Positions 1 through 5,147 of a DNA stretch of 5,147 nt are shown piece after piece. Position numbers and translations under genes: made by a program. Positions within the stretch are counted from its first letter, which is position 1; the number at the start of each line of letters is the position of its first letter. The notes under the pieces are model-generated. The model ran no database searches and was not told the DNA's origin. It saw only the letters and a list, made by a program, of their open reading frames with translations. The stretch comes from Stramentimicrobium sp964525625 (lineage in GTDB: Bacteria; Atribacterota; Phoenicimicrobiia; Phoenicimicrobiales; Stramentimicrobiaceae), in assembly GCA_964525625.1 (NCBI GenBank), contig CAZGKY010000143.1:1-5147 (forward strand), read 5' to 3'.

Positions 1-36
1 AAATATAATGGTAAGCCACCAAAATAATTTTTTCAT
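1..36 (-). CDS. N-terminus of probable exported protein (partial, runs off left edge)
   Basis: An ATG at 36-34 opens a reading frame of 12 codons to the window edge, giving MKKLFWWLTIIF. Two lysines followed by a run of large hydrophobic residues is the look of a signal peptide or membrane anchor, so the product is probably exported or membrane-bound. The start is supported by an AAAGGAG Shine-Dalgarno on the same strand at 47-53, ten nucleotides upstream. It lies downstream of the DUF72 pseudogene in the same direction, but a gap of over 130 nt and a possible promoter of its own suggest it is not simply the last gene of that string. Too little is visible to name a family. Confidence 0.5.
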   Translation of the reverse strand, partial: MKKLFWWLTIIF

Positions 37-46
37 AATAATCTTT

Positions 47-53
47 CTCCTTT
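47..53 (-). promoter_or_regulatory. Ribosome binding site of the left-edge gene
   Basis: The minus strand reads AAAGGAG, ten nucleotides before the ATG at 36-34. Together with the start codon and the Lys-Lys-hydrophobic N-terminus it is the main support for a real gene entering from this edge. Confidence 0.5.
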
Positions 54-73
54 ATCCTTACTAAATTATTTTA

Positions 74-79
74 ATTATA
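74..79 (-). promoter_or_regulatory. Possible -10 box for the left-edge gene
   Basis: The minus strand reads a perfect TATAAT here, about 40 nt upstream of the ATG at 36. No good -35 hexamer lies at the expected distance, and TATAAT-like words are common by chance in DNA this AT-rich, so this is only a candidate. Confidence 0.3.
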
Positions 80-168
80 GAATACAAGACGAAACCATTT
101 TAGTGAATTGTTGTCACCTGCCAGGAACATGATTTTTATGGTTAACTAAATTTATTTTCAGGTACATT

Positions 169-692
169 TTAAATAAAGAAATTTCCTATATTAGTTAATA
201 TCTGTTTTAATCTCAAGGCATTTTTTACCGCAAAACCTTCCTGATCATTGTTGAAATAACAATAAACATCCTTTTGTTTCTGGGTACATTTTTTTATCTT
301 ATCTGCCCATCTTTGTAATTCATCTTCACCATAGCAGCCTTGATACGACTTATCAGAACCATGCAGGCGAAGGTATATAAAATCAGCTGTTTCAATTTCG
401 GGAGATAAAACTCCAGATAAATTGAAGATACAAAAAGCCATCTTATGGTCTTTTAATAAATTAGAAACAGAATCATTCCACCAGCTTGGTTCACGAAATT
501 CAAAAACATACTTCTTATCTGCCGGCAGTTCCTCCATAAATAATCTTAACCTTTCCAGATCACATTTCCAGTAAGGTGGGAATTGAAATAAGATAGCATA
601 TCCCTCCTGGCAATATCTTCCGGGTAAAAATTCCCTATCCAGTACGGATGATGCCAGCCAGATGTTCCGATGTTCGTCCAAAGCTTACCCAT
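169..692 (-). pseudogene. DUF72 family protein, internally deleted and frameshifted
   Basis: This is the remnant of a DUF72 (PF01904) gene, a family with a TIM-barrel-like fold and no settled biochemical role. The true start is ATG at 692-690 with an AGGAG site at 699-703. From there the frame encodes GTSGWHHPYW followed by NFYPEDI, the typical DUF72 N-terminus, and it reaches a TAA at 548-546. The rest of the family signature is in another frame, open from about 681 to the TAA at 171-169: AILFQFPPYW, YVFEFREPSWW, ADFIYLRLHG, VYCYFNNDQEGFAVKNA. The two halves meet around 600-620. The block that normally separates them (the NTVEINSTFY-like region through to the helix before ILFQ.PP) is absent, roughly 80-90 codons judged from remembered family architecture. 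The C-terminal half could in principle be translated from a TTG at 681-679, but that start lies inside the old N-terminal coding sequence and is not convincing. Its neighbour AOR is also broken. Confidence 0.85.
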
Positions 693-698
693 TAATAT

Positions 699-703
699 CT
701 CCT
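699..703 (-). promoter_or_regulatory. Ribosome binding site that fixes the original DUF72 start
   Basis: The minus strand reads AGGAG, six nucleotides before ATG 692-690. It decides that the ancestral start is 692, in the frame carrying GTSGW, and not the TTG at 681 that opens the longer surviving frame. Confidence 0.7.
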
Positions 704-1298
704 GAAGATAATATCCTAAACATTTTATTTTTAAAATTCAAATTAGTATTTTGTTTAAAATCAGCACTGAATTTTATCCCAAGATTCAGTAATTCCTTTC
801 TGTATTTCATACCAAAAATTTAAAGCAGCCTCTTTTTTATCTTTTTCAAAAAATTTTATCCATTTTATCAGTTCTTTACTCTTTTCACCATCAATAGTGT
901 ATTTTCTTTGCAAAAAATAATATATAAAGTCAATATTTCTTTCCGATTCCCAAAAAAAAGAGGAATTACAGCTATTAATATGGTAGGTAGTCTCATGTAC
1001 TTTTTTCAGAAACTGGTCCTTCATATTAAACAAAGACCCCATAATATCCGGAACCATTTCTTCTGCCCATCTAAGATGAAAGCAACAAATACTAAGCATG
1101 TCCAGCATTAGCTCTTGCTCAAAACATCTGGCATTTGCCTTACCCAGTTCACAAGGAGGAAGGAAGGCATTCCCGTAATACATGTAATACTTACCCATAA
1201 TTGCCAGAGGGGATAAAACACCCGGGATCCAGTATTGATTGGAAATCATCCAGCCTCTTCTAGCAAAAGCATTATATACTAAAAGATCAATTAGTCTC

Positions 1299-1305
1299 TT
1301 TTTTT
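1299..1305 (-). other. A7 tract at the third AOR frameshift
   Basis: The minus strand has seven consecutive A at this point. Segment 3 ends just after it at a TAA (1293-1291), while the family sequence resumes in another frame as LIDLLVYNAFARRGW. Adding one A to the tract joins EIKKK to RLIDLLVYN without a stop, so loss of one A is the simplest explanation. A homopolymer is also the likeliest place for a sequencing or assembly error. Confidence 0.65.
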
Positions 1306-1698
1306 AATTTCGCTCAACTCTTTTTCTAACTCCCGTCCACCTTGATATAAATCAAGATTTTGTTCTCTTTTGATTATCTTATCCAGAAGCAGTACCCCTC
1401 CTAAGCTGGCGTTATGCATGGAATCTGATTCTACTTTAAAATGCTCCATGGAAAATATTGGTTTATCCTTTAAGCCCAGATCAGCTGGAGATAATAAATC
1501 CTTCTCCAGACAATCCATGAGCCAGGCTAGTATCCCTCCAATAGTGATAGCATCAAATCCATAACTATCGGCATGTCGTACCAATTTTTCAGCTGCCCTT
1601 TGATCAAATATTCCACATAAGGGACCTAAAGCCTGATAGGGCTCGTAATCTTTTTTGTAGATGTTCATCATTTTCTTACAAACAGCAGCACAAGGCTC

Positions 1699-1701
1699 TC
1701 A
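1699..1701 (-). other. In-frame TGA in the AOR cluster-binding motif
   Basis: The codons run TGC TGA GAG CCT TGT GCT GCT GTT TGT, giving C-stop-EPCAAVC. From memory of this AOR subfamily the motif reads CGEPC.AVC, so TGA stands where Gly (GGA, one G-to-T change) is expected. The Cys residues on both sides are kept. Selenocysteine is unlikely because the replaced residue is not Cys. Confidence 0.75.
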
Positions 1702-1740
1702 GCAGTTTTTCTGGGACTTTTTCAGAATAATCTCTTCATT

Positions 1741-1760
1741 AAATTGCCTGAGATAAATTG
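1741..1760 (-). repeat. CAATTT direct repeat bounding a 14-nt insertion in AOR
   Basis: On the minus strand CAATTT occurs at 1760-1755 and again at 1746-1741, with ATCTCAGG between. The upstream frame reads YSKQF into the first copy; the downstream frame reads QFNEEII out of the second. Removing one copy plus the 8-nt spacer (14 nt) fuses them exactly as YSKQFNEEIIL. A 14-nt gain therefore explains this frameshift better than a single-base loss. Confidence 0.7.
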
Positions 1761-2483
1761 TTTACTATATATTTCTGAATAGATGCTCAGTCGTTCCTCT
1801 TCACTCATATAGATGCTACGATAATTTAAAGCTAGCATACTTCCCTTGACGGTGGCATAATTAACCCCAAAAGTACCTCCGGTACCAAAATTTTTCTCAA
1901 AACAATACTTGGCAGTTGACTCAATATCTTTTGCTGCCATCTTTTCTTGATACTTACTTTCAAACCATTGATCCGCTACCTTCCTATCTCTAAAATCTTC
2001 ATCTATAAATGTGCCACCATAAATTACCACTGCAATATTATGCTGTTTTAGTATCTTGCTGCCAAAATCGCCTCTCCCAGCCCAGGTATCCACAGCAGTT
2101 AATTTCCCATTTTGAATAGGAACCGAGCATATTGCTCCAAAATCTGTTATCGCTGAGGCAGGCCCGGTAGTCAGGATACGAGGTTCGTGGTCAAATAACT
2201 GGCCATACCTTTCAAACACATAATTCATCAGGGCATAAACTCCACCTTCTTCTTGCAGCCAGATATTGTGTATGTCTACTGGAAATAGCTCTACCTTAAT
2301 TTCCTCACCATGAATACGGTTCAGATATAAAACTGAAGTGGTATTCGACCGACCCACAATGGACAGCATATTAAGGCCAAGATTATCAAAAATTAAACCA
2401 GCGCCTCCCATAGAAGAAATATAAAACCCACTCCAGCAAGGAGAAAATCCACTGAAAAAGAGTCTATTGGAACCAGGTATGAA

Positions 2484-2488
2484 CCTGC
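2484..2488 (-). other. First AOR frameshift site
   Basis: Frame 1 reads TGLLAGSY and then leaves the family consensus. From 2483 the next frame reads FIPGSNRLFFSGFSPCW, which continues the family sequence. One base is lost relative to a continuous frame, or four: a TTCATTCA to TTCA contraction would restore GSFIPGSNRL. The exact event cannot be told without a relative. Confidence 0.7.
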
Positions 2489-2700
2489 TAGTAAGCCAGT
2501 ACCAATGTTTAAACTATTATATTTACCGGCTAAAAATAAACCTAAATCAGGTGGGCCAAAATATTCCTCTACCTTAAAATGATCAATCCTATAAAATCCG
2601 GAACTTACATCCACCAGGAGAACTTTTTGATAAAAATCTTCTAATTTTTTCTGCACCACATTGCTAATTTTTCTTCATATATTCTCTACACCGGTAACTT

Positions 2701-3957
2701 TTAATCTTCTTTTTTACTCTGGATTTCTTTCCAGGAACTAATTATCTCTTCACTTAGCAGATTCTGTACTAATTTTTTCAAAATATTATCTCCGCTAAAC
2801 AAGGAAAGAAATCCAAAATGAGAAATCAAACTGTGTTCTTTTTGTTCATCAATTTTTTTTCTCTTATTATATTTCTTAGTAAGGCAATCAATTAAATCTG
2901 AAAAAGAATAGATACGAAACCTATCTAATCCAACTTCCAGGGCAATCTTTTCGGCCAGTGCCAGAGCAATATCCTGATAACTACTATCTTCTGGTAATTT
3001 CAATATTTCTACTAATCTGGGTAATACTTTTTCAAAGAGGAGTCTGCGATAGGGAATATTTTCCTTCAAACCAAGGGTTCTAGCTACTTTTACTACCAGC
3101 TCAGAGCTAAGATGACTGTAATAGTCAACAAAATAATCTTCTTGATGTTCTAAATTAATATAATAATACTGGCCTGCTAAATTTTTCATAACTCGATACG
3201 CATCAAAATAACCTAATTTTAAATTTTGCCTTGCTTTTTCAGCATTAAAATTTAATGGTCCTCCCAAGTTTTCTTTAGCTTCAATATTGATAACATGGAA
3301 ATTATCTAATTTTATTTTCCTCTTTCTCCCCATTCCACCAACCTGGACCGTAATTAAGGATTTATAACCCTTTTTAACCAGCATACGAATGGGTAGATTA
3401 TCGTAGATTCCACCATCCAAATAGATCTTATCACCAATTTTAGCCGAACGAAAAAGCGGAAAATTGGCACTGGCAAAAAGATAATCGGCAATCTGACCTT
3501 CGGGAATGTCCTCTACAAATAATTCCAGTGCCCTGCGATCGGTAAAGGATACCGTAACCATGCCAAAAATTATATCAGATTTACGCAGCTTTTCCTCATT
3601 AACATGTTTTTTAATTAACTTCTGTAAAGGAGTAACATCAATCCCACCTTCAGCAATAATTTCCCCCAACATCTTTAAATAGTATTTAATATCATCCGGT
3701 TTTATTTCTAAATGAACTAATTTTTGTAATCTCTCTGCATCAATATTCATAACCTGCAAGGGATGAACATCATGCCAAAGCTGGTAAGCTTTATCAATTT
3801 CATGCTGAGCCACCATGGCACCGTTTAAGGCTCCCACAGAGGTGCCGCTAACTCCGGTTATCTTAACATCCATCTCTGTAAGTGCCTTGCAGACACCTAT
3901 TTCATAAGCACCCTTGGCACCTCCACCCTCTAAAACCAGTCCAAATTCTTCTTTCAT
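2701..3957 (-). CDS. Patatin-like phospholipase family protein
   Basis: This 418-residue protein has an N-terminal patatin domain, a Ser-Asp dyad lipid acyl hydrolase fold. All hallmarks are present: the oxyanion-hole loop EGGGAKGAYEIG (residues 10-21), the nucleophile elbow GTSVG (38-42, catalytic Ser40), the ASANFPLF helix region (162-169), and the DGG motif (181-183, catalytic Asp181) followed by IYDNLPI. The likely reaction is hydrolysis of acyl ester bonds in phospholipids or related lipids, substrate unknown. No signal peptide or membrane segment is seen, so it should be cytoplasmic. About 200 residues after the patatin core are Lys/Glu/Leu-rich and I cannot assign them to a domain. ATG 3957 is chosen because AAAAGG lies at 3965-3970, seven nucleotides upstream, and the catalytic loop starts within ten residues. 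The gene ends with TAA. It begins 25 nt after the nitroreductase gene, probably on the same transcript. Confidence 0.92.
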   Translation of the reverse strand: MKEEFGLVLEGGGAKGAYEIGVCKALTEMDVKITGVSGTSVGALNGAMVAQHEIDKAYQLWHDVHPLQVMNIDAERLQKLVHLEIKPDDIKYYLKMLGEIIAEGGIDVTPLQKLIKKHVNEEKLRKSDIIFGMVTVSFTDRRALELFVEDIPEGQIADYLFASANFPLFRSAKIGDKIYLDGGIYDNLPIRMLVKKGYKSLITVQVGGMGRKRKIKLDNFHVINIEAKENLGGPLNFNAEKARQNLKLGYFDAYRVMKNLAGQYYYINLEHQEDYFVDYYSHLSSELVVKVARTLGLKENIPYRRLLFEKVLPRLVEILKLPEDSSYQDIALALAEKIALEVGLDRFRIYSFSDLIDCLTKKYNKRKKIDEQKEHSLISHFGFLSLFSGDNILKKLVQNLLSEEIISSWKEIQSKKED

Positions 3958-3982
3958 AATAATACCTTTTCTATCTCTCTAC

Positions 3983-4528
3983 CTATTGTTCCACAGAACT
4001 ATATTTCTTTTCATAATAGTTTAGAAAAATATCATCCAATTTTTGTTTAGGAATGTTCTTTTCTGATTTAATTTCACCGGTATAACCTATTGCAACCAGA
4101 CATAAAACACGCAAATTATCCGGGATTTTTAATAAGCCTTTTACATATTCTTCTGAATCCTGACCGGTGGAAGTATGTCTTTTTCTAAGTTGTACCCAGC
4201 AACTACCCAAACCTAAGTGCTGGGCTGTGAGTATAATTAAGGTTGCAGCAATGGAAGCATCTTCTACCCAGACATCAGATTGTTTAGGATCAGCCAGTAT
4301 CGCTATGACGAGAGATGATTTTGCTAAAAATTTGGATCCCTGTTCTTTTGCTTGGGATAATCTGGAAAGGATTGCCTTATCATCAATAACAATAAACTTC
4401 CAGGGATGGTTATTCTTTGATGATGGAGATAAAAGAGCCGCTTGAATAATCTGGTTAATTTTTTCCGGCTCTATTTCTCTATCTTGGAAGATGCGAATAC
4501 TTCTTCTTTCTTTTATCAATGATAACAT
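3983..4528 (-). CDS. Nitroreductase family protein (FMN-dependent)
   Basis: This 181-residue protein has the size and motifs of the small single-domain nitroreductase family. These are homodimeric FMN enzymes that move electrons from NAD(P)H to nitro compounds, quinones or flavins; the substrate cannot be told from sequence. RRSIRIF (residues 8-14) is the FMN phosphate-binding start. SPSSKNNHPWKFIVI (34-48) is the second flavin-contacting stretch, and the helix DASIAATLIILTAQ (90-103) with GLGSCWVQLR (106-115) is the conserved core. IGYTGE (147-152) closes the flavin site. The start ATG 4528 is firm: AGGAGG lies six nucleotides upstream (4535-4540), and RRS follows within ten residues as usual. 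It ends with TAG. As the first gene of the leftward string it probably carries the promoter for the patatin gene and, originally, the AOR and DUF72 genes. Confidence 0.92.
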   Translation of the reverse strand: MLSLIKERRSIRIFQDREIEPEKINQIIQAALLSPSSKNNHPWKFIVIDDKAILSRLSQAKEQGSKFLAKSSLVIAILADPKQSDVWVEDASIAATLIILTAQHLGLGSCWVQLRKRHTSTGQDSEEYVKGLLKIPDNLRVLCLVAIGYTGEIKSEKNIPKQKLDDIFLNYYEKKYSSVEQ

Positions 4529-4534
4529 TTCAGT

Positions 4535-4540
4535 CCTCCT
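4535..4540 (-). promoter_or_regulatory. Strong ribosome binding site of the nitroreductase gene
   Basis: The minus strand reads AGGAGG, the full anti-16S core, six nucleotides before ATG 4528. It is the strongest Shine-Dalgarno in the window and fixes this start. Confidence 0.8.
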
Positions 4541-4548
4541 TTTTTATT

Positions 4549-4554
4549 ATTATA
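4549..4554 (-). promoter_or_regulatory. Possible -10 box of the leftward gene string
   Basis: The minus strand reads TATAAT about 20 nt upstream of the nitroreductase ATG. This would give a very short leader, just enough to hold the AGGAGG site. The -35 region (around 4571-4577) is a poor match, so the call rests mainly on position and the perfect hexamer. Confidence 0.35.
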
Positions 4555-4579
4555 CTATTTATTTTGACTCATGCTATTT

Positions 4580-4630
4580 AGATCAGTTGAAATTAATCTT
4601 TGGTTTATCCTGATCATATTACTCAGATCA
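4580..4630. repeat. Cluster of GATC-centred repeats in the divergent intergenic region
   Basis: AGATCA occurs at 4580-4585 and again at 4625-4630, with the palindrome TGATCA at 4611-4616 between them. GATCAG (4581-4586) and CTGATC (4610-4615) form an inverted pair. The cluster lies upstream of the candidate promoters of both divergent genes, which would suit an operator. The repeats are short, so chance remains possible. Confidence 0.25.
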
Positions 4631-4710
4631 TCAATTACAGAGAAAAATAGATTATTCTCCTACATTCTATCTTTTCTGCAATAATTGAGTATAATATTTT
4701 AGTCCTTCCC

Positions 4711-4739
4711 TTGTCTAAAGTAAATAACTGCATTAAAAT
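4711..4739 (+). promoter_or_regulatory. Candidate sigma-70-type promoter of the EFR1-like gene
   Basis: TTGTCT (4711-4716) and TAAAAT (4734-4739) are separated by 17 nt, matching four and five of six consensus bases. Transcription would begin near 4746 and leave a leader of about 55 nt before the TTG start. A second TATAAT at 4690-4695 has no good -35 and is a weaker alternative. Confidence 0.4.
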
Positions 4740-4789
4740 AAAAAAGTGGCTTTTTAGTTCATGGCAATGAGTTAAAACATTAAATTTTT

Positions 4790-4795
4790 GGGGAG
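4790..4795 (+). promoter_or_regulatory. Ribosome binding site that decides the TTG start
   Basis: GGGGAG lies six nucleotides before TTG 4802. The frame has a TAA at 4781-4783 and no ATG or GTG between that stop and the conserved IYFSPT motif, so this site is what supports a TTG start. Confidence 0.6.
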
Positions 4796-4801
4796 CTTGT
4801 T

Positions 4802-5147
4802 TTGCTTATTAATAAATTATTAAAGATATATTTTTCACCAACCCACTCTACTGAAAAGATTATTCTGGCTGTCGCCAAAGGATGGGGTATTTCTGAACAG
4901 AGGACTATTAGTCTTAACTCACTCGAGCAACGTCACAATTTTGAATTTAACCTTAACGCCAATGAAGCGGTTATCTTGGGAATACCTACTTATGAAGAGA
5001 GAATACCCAGTATTTTATACCCGGCACTCTGGAAAATTAGAGGGAATAATAATGCTATGGTTCTGGTAGTAACATATGGCAACATCAGTGCTGGAATAAC
5101 CTTGCAACAATTGTCTAAAATGATGAGCCACCAGGGTTTTAAGATTA
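4802..5147 (+). CDS. EFR1-like flavodoxin/ferredoxin protein, N-terminal part (partial)
   Basis: The first 115 codons of a protein that runs off the right edge are visible. IYFSPTHSTEK (residues 9-19) is a flavodoxin-type phosphate-binding loop. NEAVILGIPTYEERIPSI is the middle strand and loop, and MVLVVTYGN followed by a helix with QLSKMMSHQGFKI matches the second FMN-contacting region. This order is typical of the EFR1 group, in which a flavodoxin-like domain precedes two [4Fe-4S] ferredoxin motifs; such proteins carry electrons in anaerobes. The ferredoxin Cys motifs would lie beyond the window, so their presence is expected, not seen. A plain flavodoxin is the alternative. The start is TTG 4802, supported by GGGGAG six nucleotides upstream. 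The gene is divergent from the nitroreductase gene and intact as far as it goes. Confidence 0.75.
   Translation, partial: MLINKLLKIYFSPTHSTEKIILAVAKGWGISEQRTISLNSLEQRHNFEFNLNANEAVILGIPTYEERIPSILYPALWKIRGNNNAMVLVVTYGNISAGITLQQLSKMMSHQGFKI

Larger units (their letters stand above)
761..2659 (-). pseudogene. Aldehyde:ferredoxin oxidoreductase, multiply disrupted
   Basis: AOR-family enzymes oxidise aldehydes to carboxylates in the cytoplasm using a tungsten (or molybdenum) bis-pterin cofactor and a [4Fe-4S] cluster, passing electrons to ferredoxin. Four minus-strand frames together give one near-full-length protein of about 630 residues. Segment 1 (2659 to about 2484) carries VLLVDVSSGFYRI and NSLNIGTGLLAG. 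Segment 2 (about 2483-1755) carries FIPGSNRL, FSPCWSGFYISSMGGAG, DTWAGRGDFGSKIL and GTGGTFGVNYATV. Segment 3 (about 1746-1306) carries the cluster motif C-stop-EPCAAVC and then YEPYQALGPLCGIFDQRAAE. Segment 4 (about 1300-761) carries AFARRGWMISNQYW, MGKYYMYYGN and the distal Cys region SICCFH. The start is probably GTG 2659 (a second GTG follows at once), just after an in-frame TGA and with only a weak Shine-Dalgarno. Three frame changes plus a nonsense codon mean no working enzyme is expected. It sits 41 nt after an intact patatin gene. The gene symbol is left blank because the AOR subfamily is not certain. Confidence 0.9.

Noticed and set aside
93..143. AACCAT/ATGGTT inverted pair as a terminator after DUF72
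   Set aside because: Six-nucleotide arms about 40 nt apart with no T-run in the right place do not make an intrinsic terminator.
690..725. Twelve-codon leader peptide overlapping the DUF72 start
   Set aside because: An ATG upstream opens a short frame ending at GGG TAA inside the DUF72 start, but it has no ribosome site of its own and is within chance expectation.
908..1111. 67-codon plus-strand open frame
   Set aside because: It lies antisense within the fourth AOR segment, which carries clear family motifs, and has no recognisable product or ribosome site.
1370..1564. 64-codon plus-strand open frame
   Set aside because: It is antisense to the third AOR segment and its translation resembles nothing; a by-product of the coding strand.
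1699..1701. Selenocysteine at the AOR UGA
   Set aside because: The Cys residues of the motif are all present and the UGA stands at a Gly position; I also see no clear SECIS-like hairpin just downstream.
2393..2480. C-terminal ~30 residues of the first AOR segment as real protein
   Set aside because: The stretch after about 2484 is out of frame; the neighbouring frame carries FSPCWSGFYISSMGGAG, which fits the family.
4167..4445. 92-codon plus-strand open frame
   Set aside because: It is fully antisense to the nitroreductase gene, whose motifs and Shine-Dalgarno make that strand the coding one.
4741..4755. AAAAAG-TGG-CTTTTT hairpin as a terminator
   Set aside because: The stem is almost all A-T with a 3-nt loop, lies upstream of the rightward gene and not behind any gene, and would be very weak.

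Overview
The window is AT-rich bacterial DNA with good Shine-Dalgarno sites. Its gene content points to an anaerobe: a tungsten-type aldehyde:ferredoxin oxidoreductase (AOR) relic, an EFR1-like flavodoxin/ferredoxin protein and an FMN nitroreductase. I cannot assign the lineage from sequence alone. An AT-rich anaerobic phylum such as Atribacterota would fit, but that is a guess. UGA appears to be a normal stop here: the intact genes have no internal UGA and use GGN for Gly and TGG for Trp.

Layout. Most of the window is one leftward (minus-strand) gene string. Reading along that strand: an intact nitroreductase-family gene (4528-3983), a 25-nt gap, an intact patatin-like phospholipase (3957-2701), a 41-nt gap, a degenerate AOR gene (2659-761), a 68-nt gap, a degenerate DUF72 gene (692-169), and the first 12 codons of a probable exported protein (from 36 off the left edge). 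On the right, a 273-nt intergenic region separates this string from a rightward gene, the N-terminal flavodoxin-like part of an EFR1-type protein (4802 to the right edge).

The main result is that two neighbouring genes in the middle of the string are broken while both upstream neighbours are intact. The AOR gene spans nearly the full family length but is split into four reading-frame segments. There is a frameshift near 2484, a 14-nt insertion between two CAATTT copies (1741-1760), a UGA in place of the Gly codon inside the Cys motif (1699-1701), and a frameshift probably in an A7 tract (1299-1305). The DUF72 gene has a clear start with its own Shine-Dalgarno and GTSGW motif, in a different frame from the rest. 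It seems to have lost an internal block of roughly 80-90 codons. The simplest reading is recent loss of an AOR/DUF72 pair by relaxed selection; sequencing error could explain the homopolymer lesion but not the whole set.

I found no CRISPR array, RNA gene, insertion sequence or convincing new defence or biosynthetic system. The hidden DUF72 start and the set of AOR lesions are what is not obvious from a routine ORF call.
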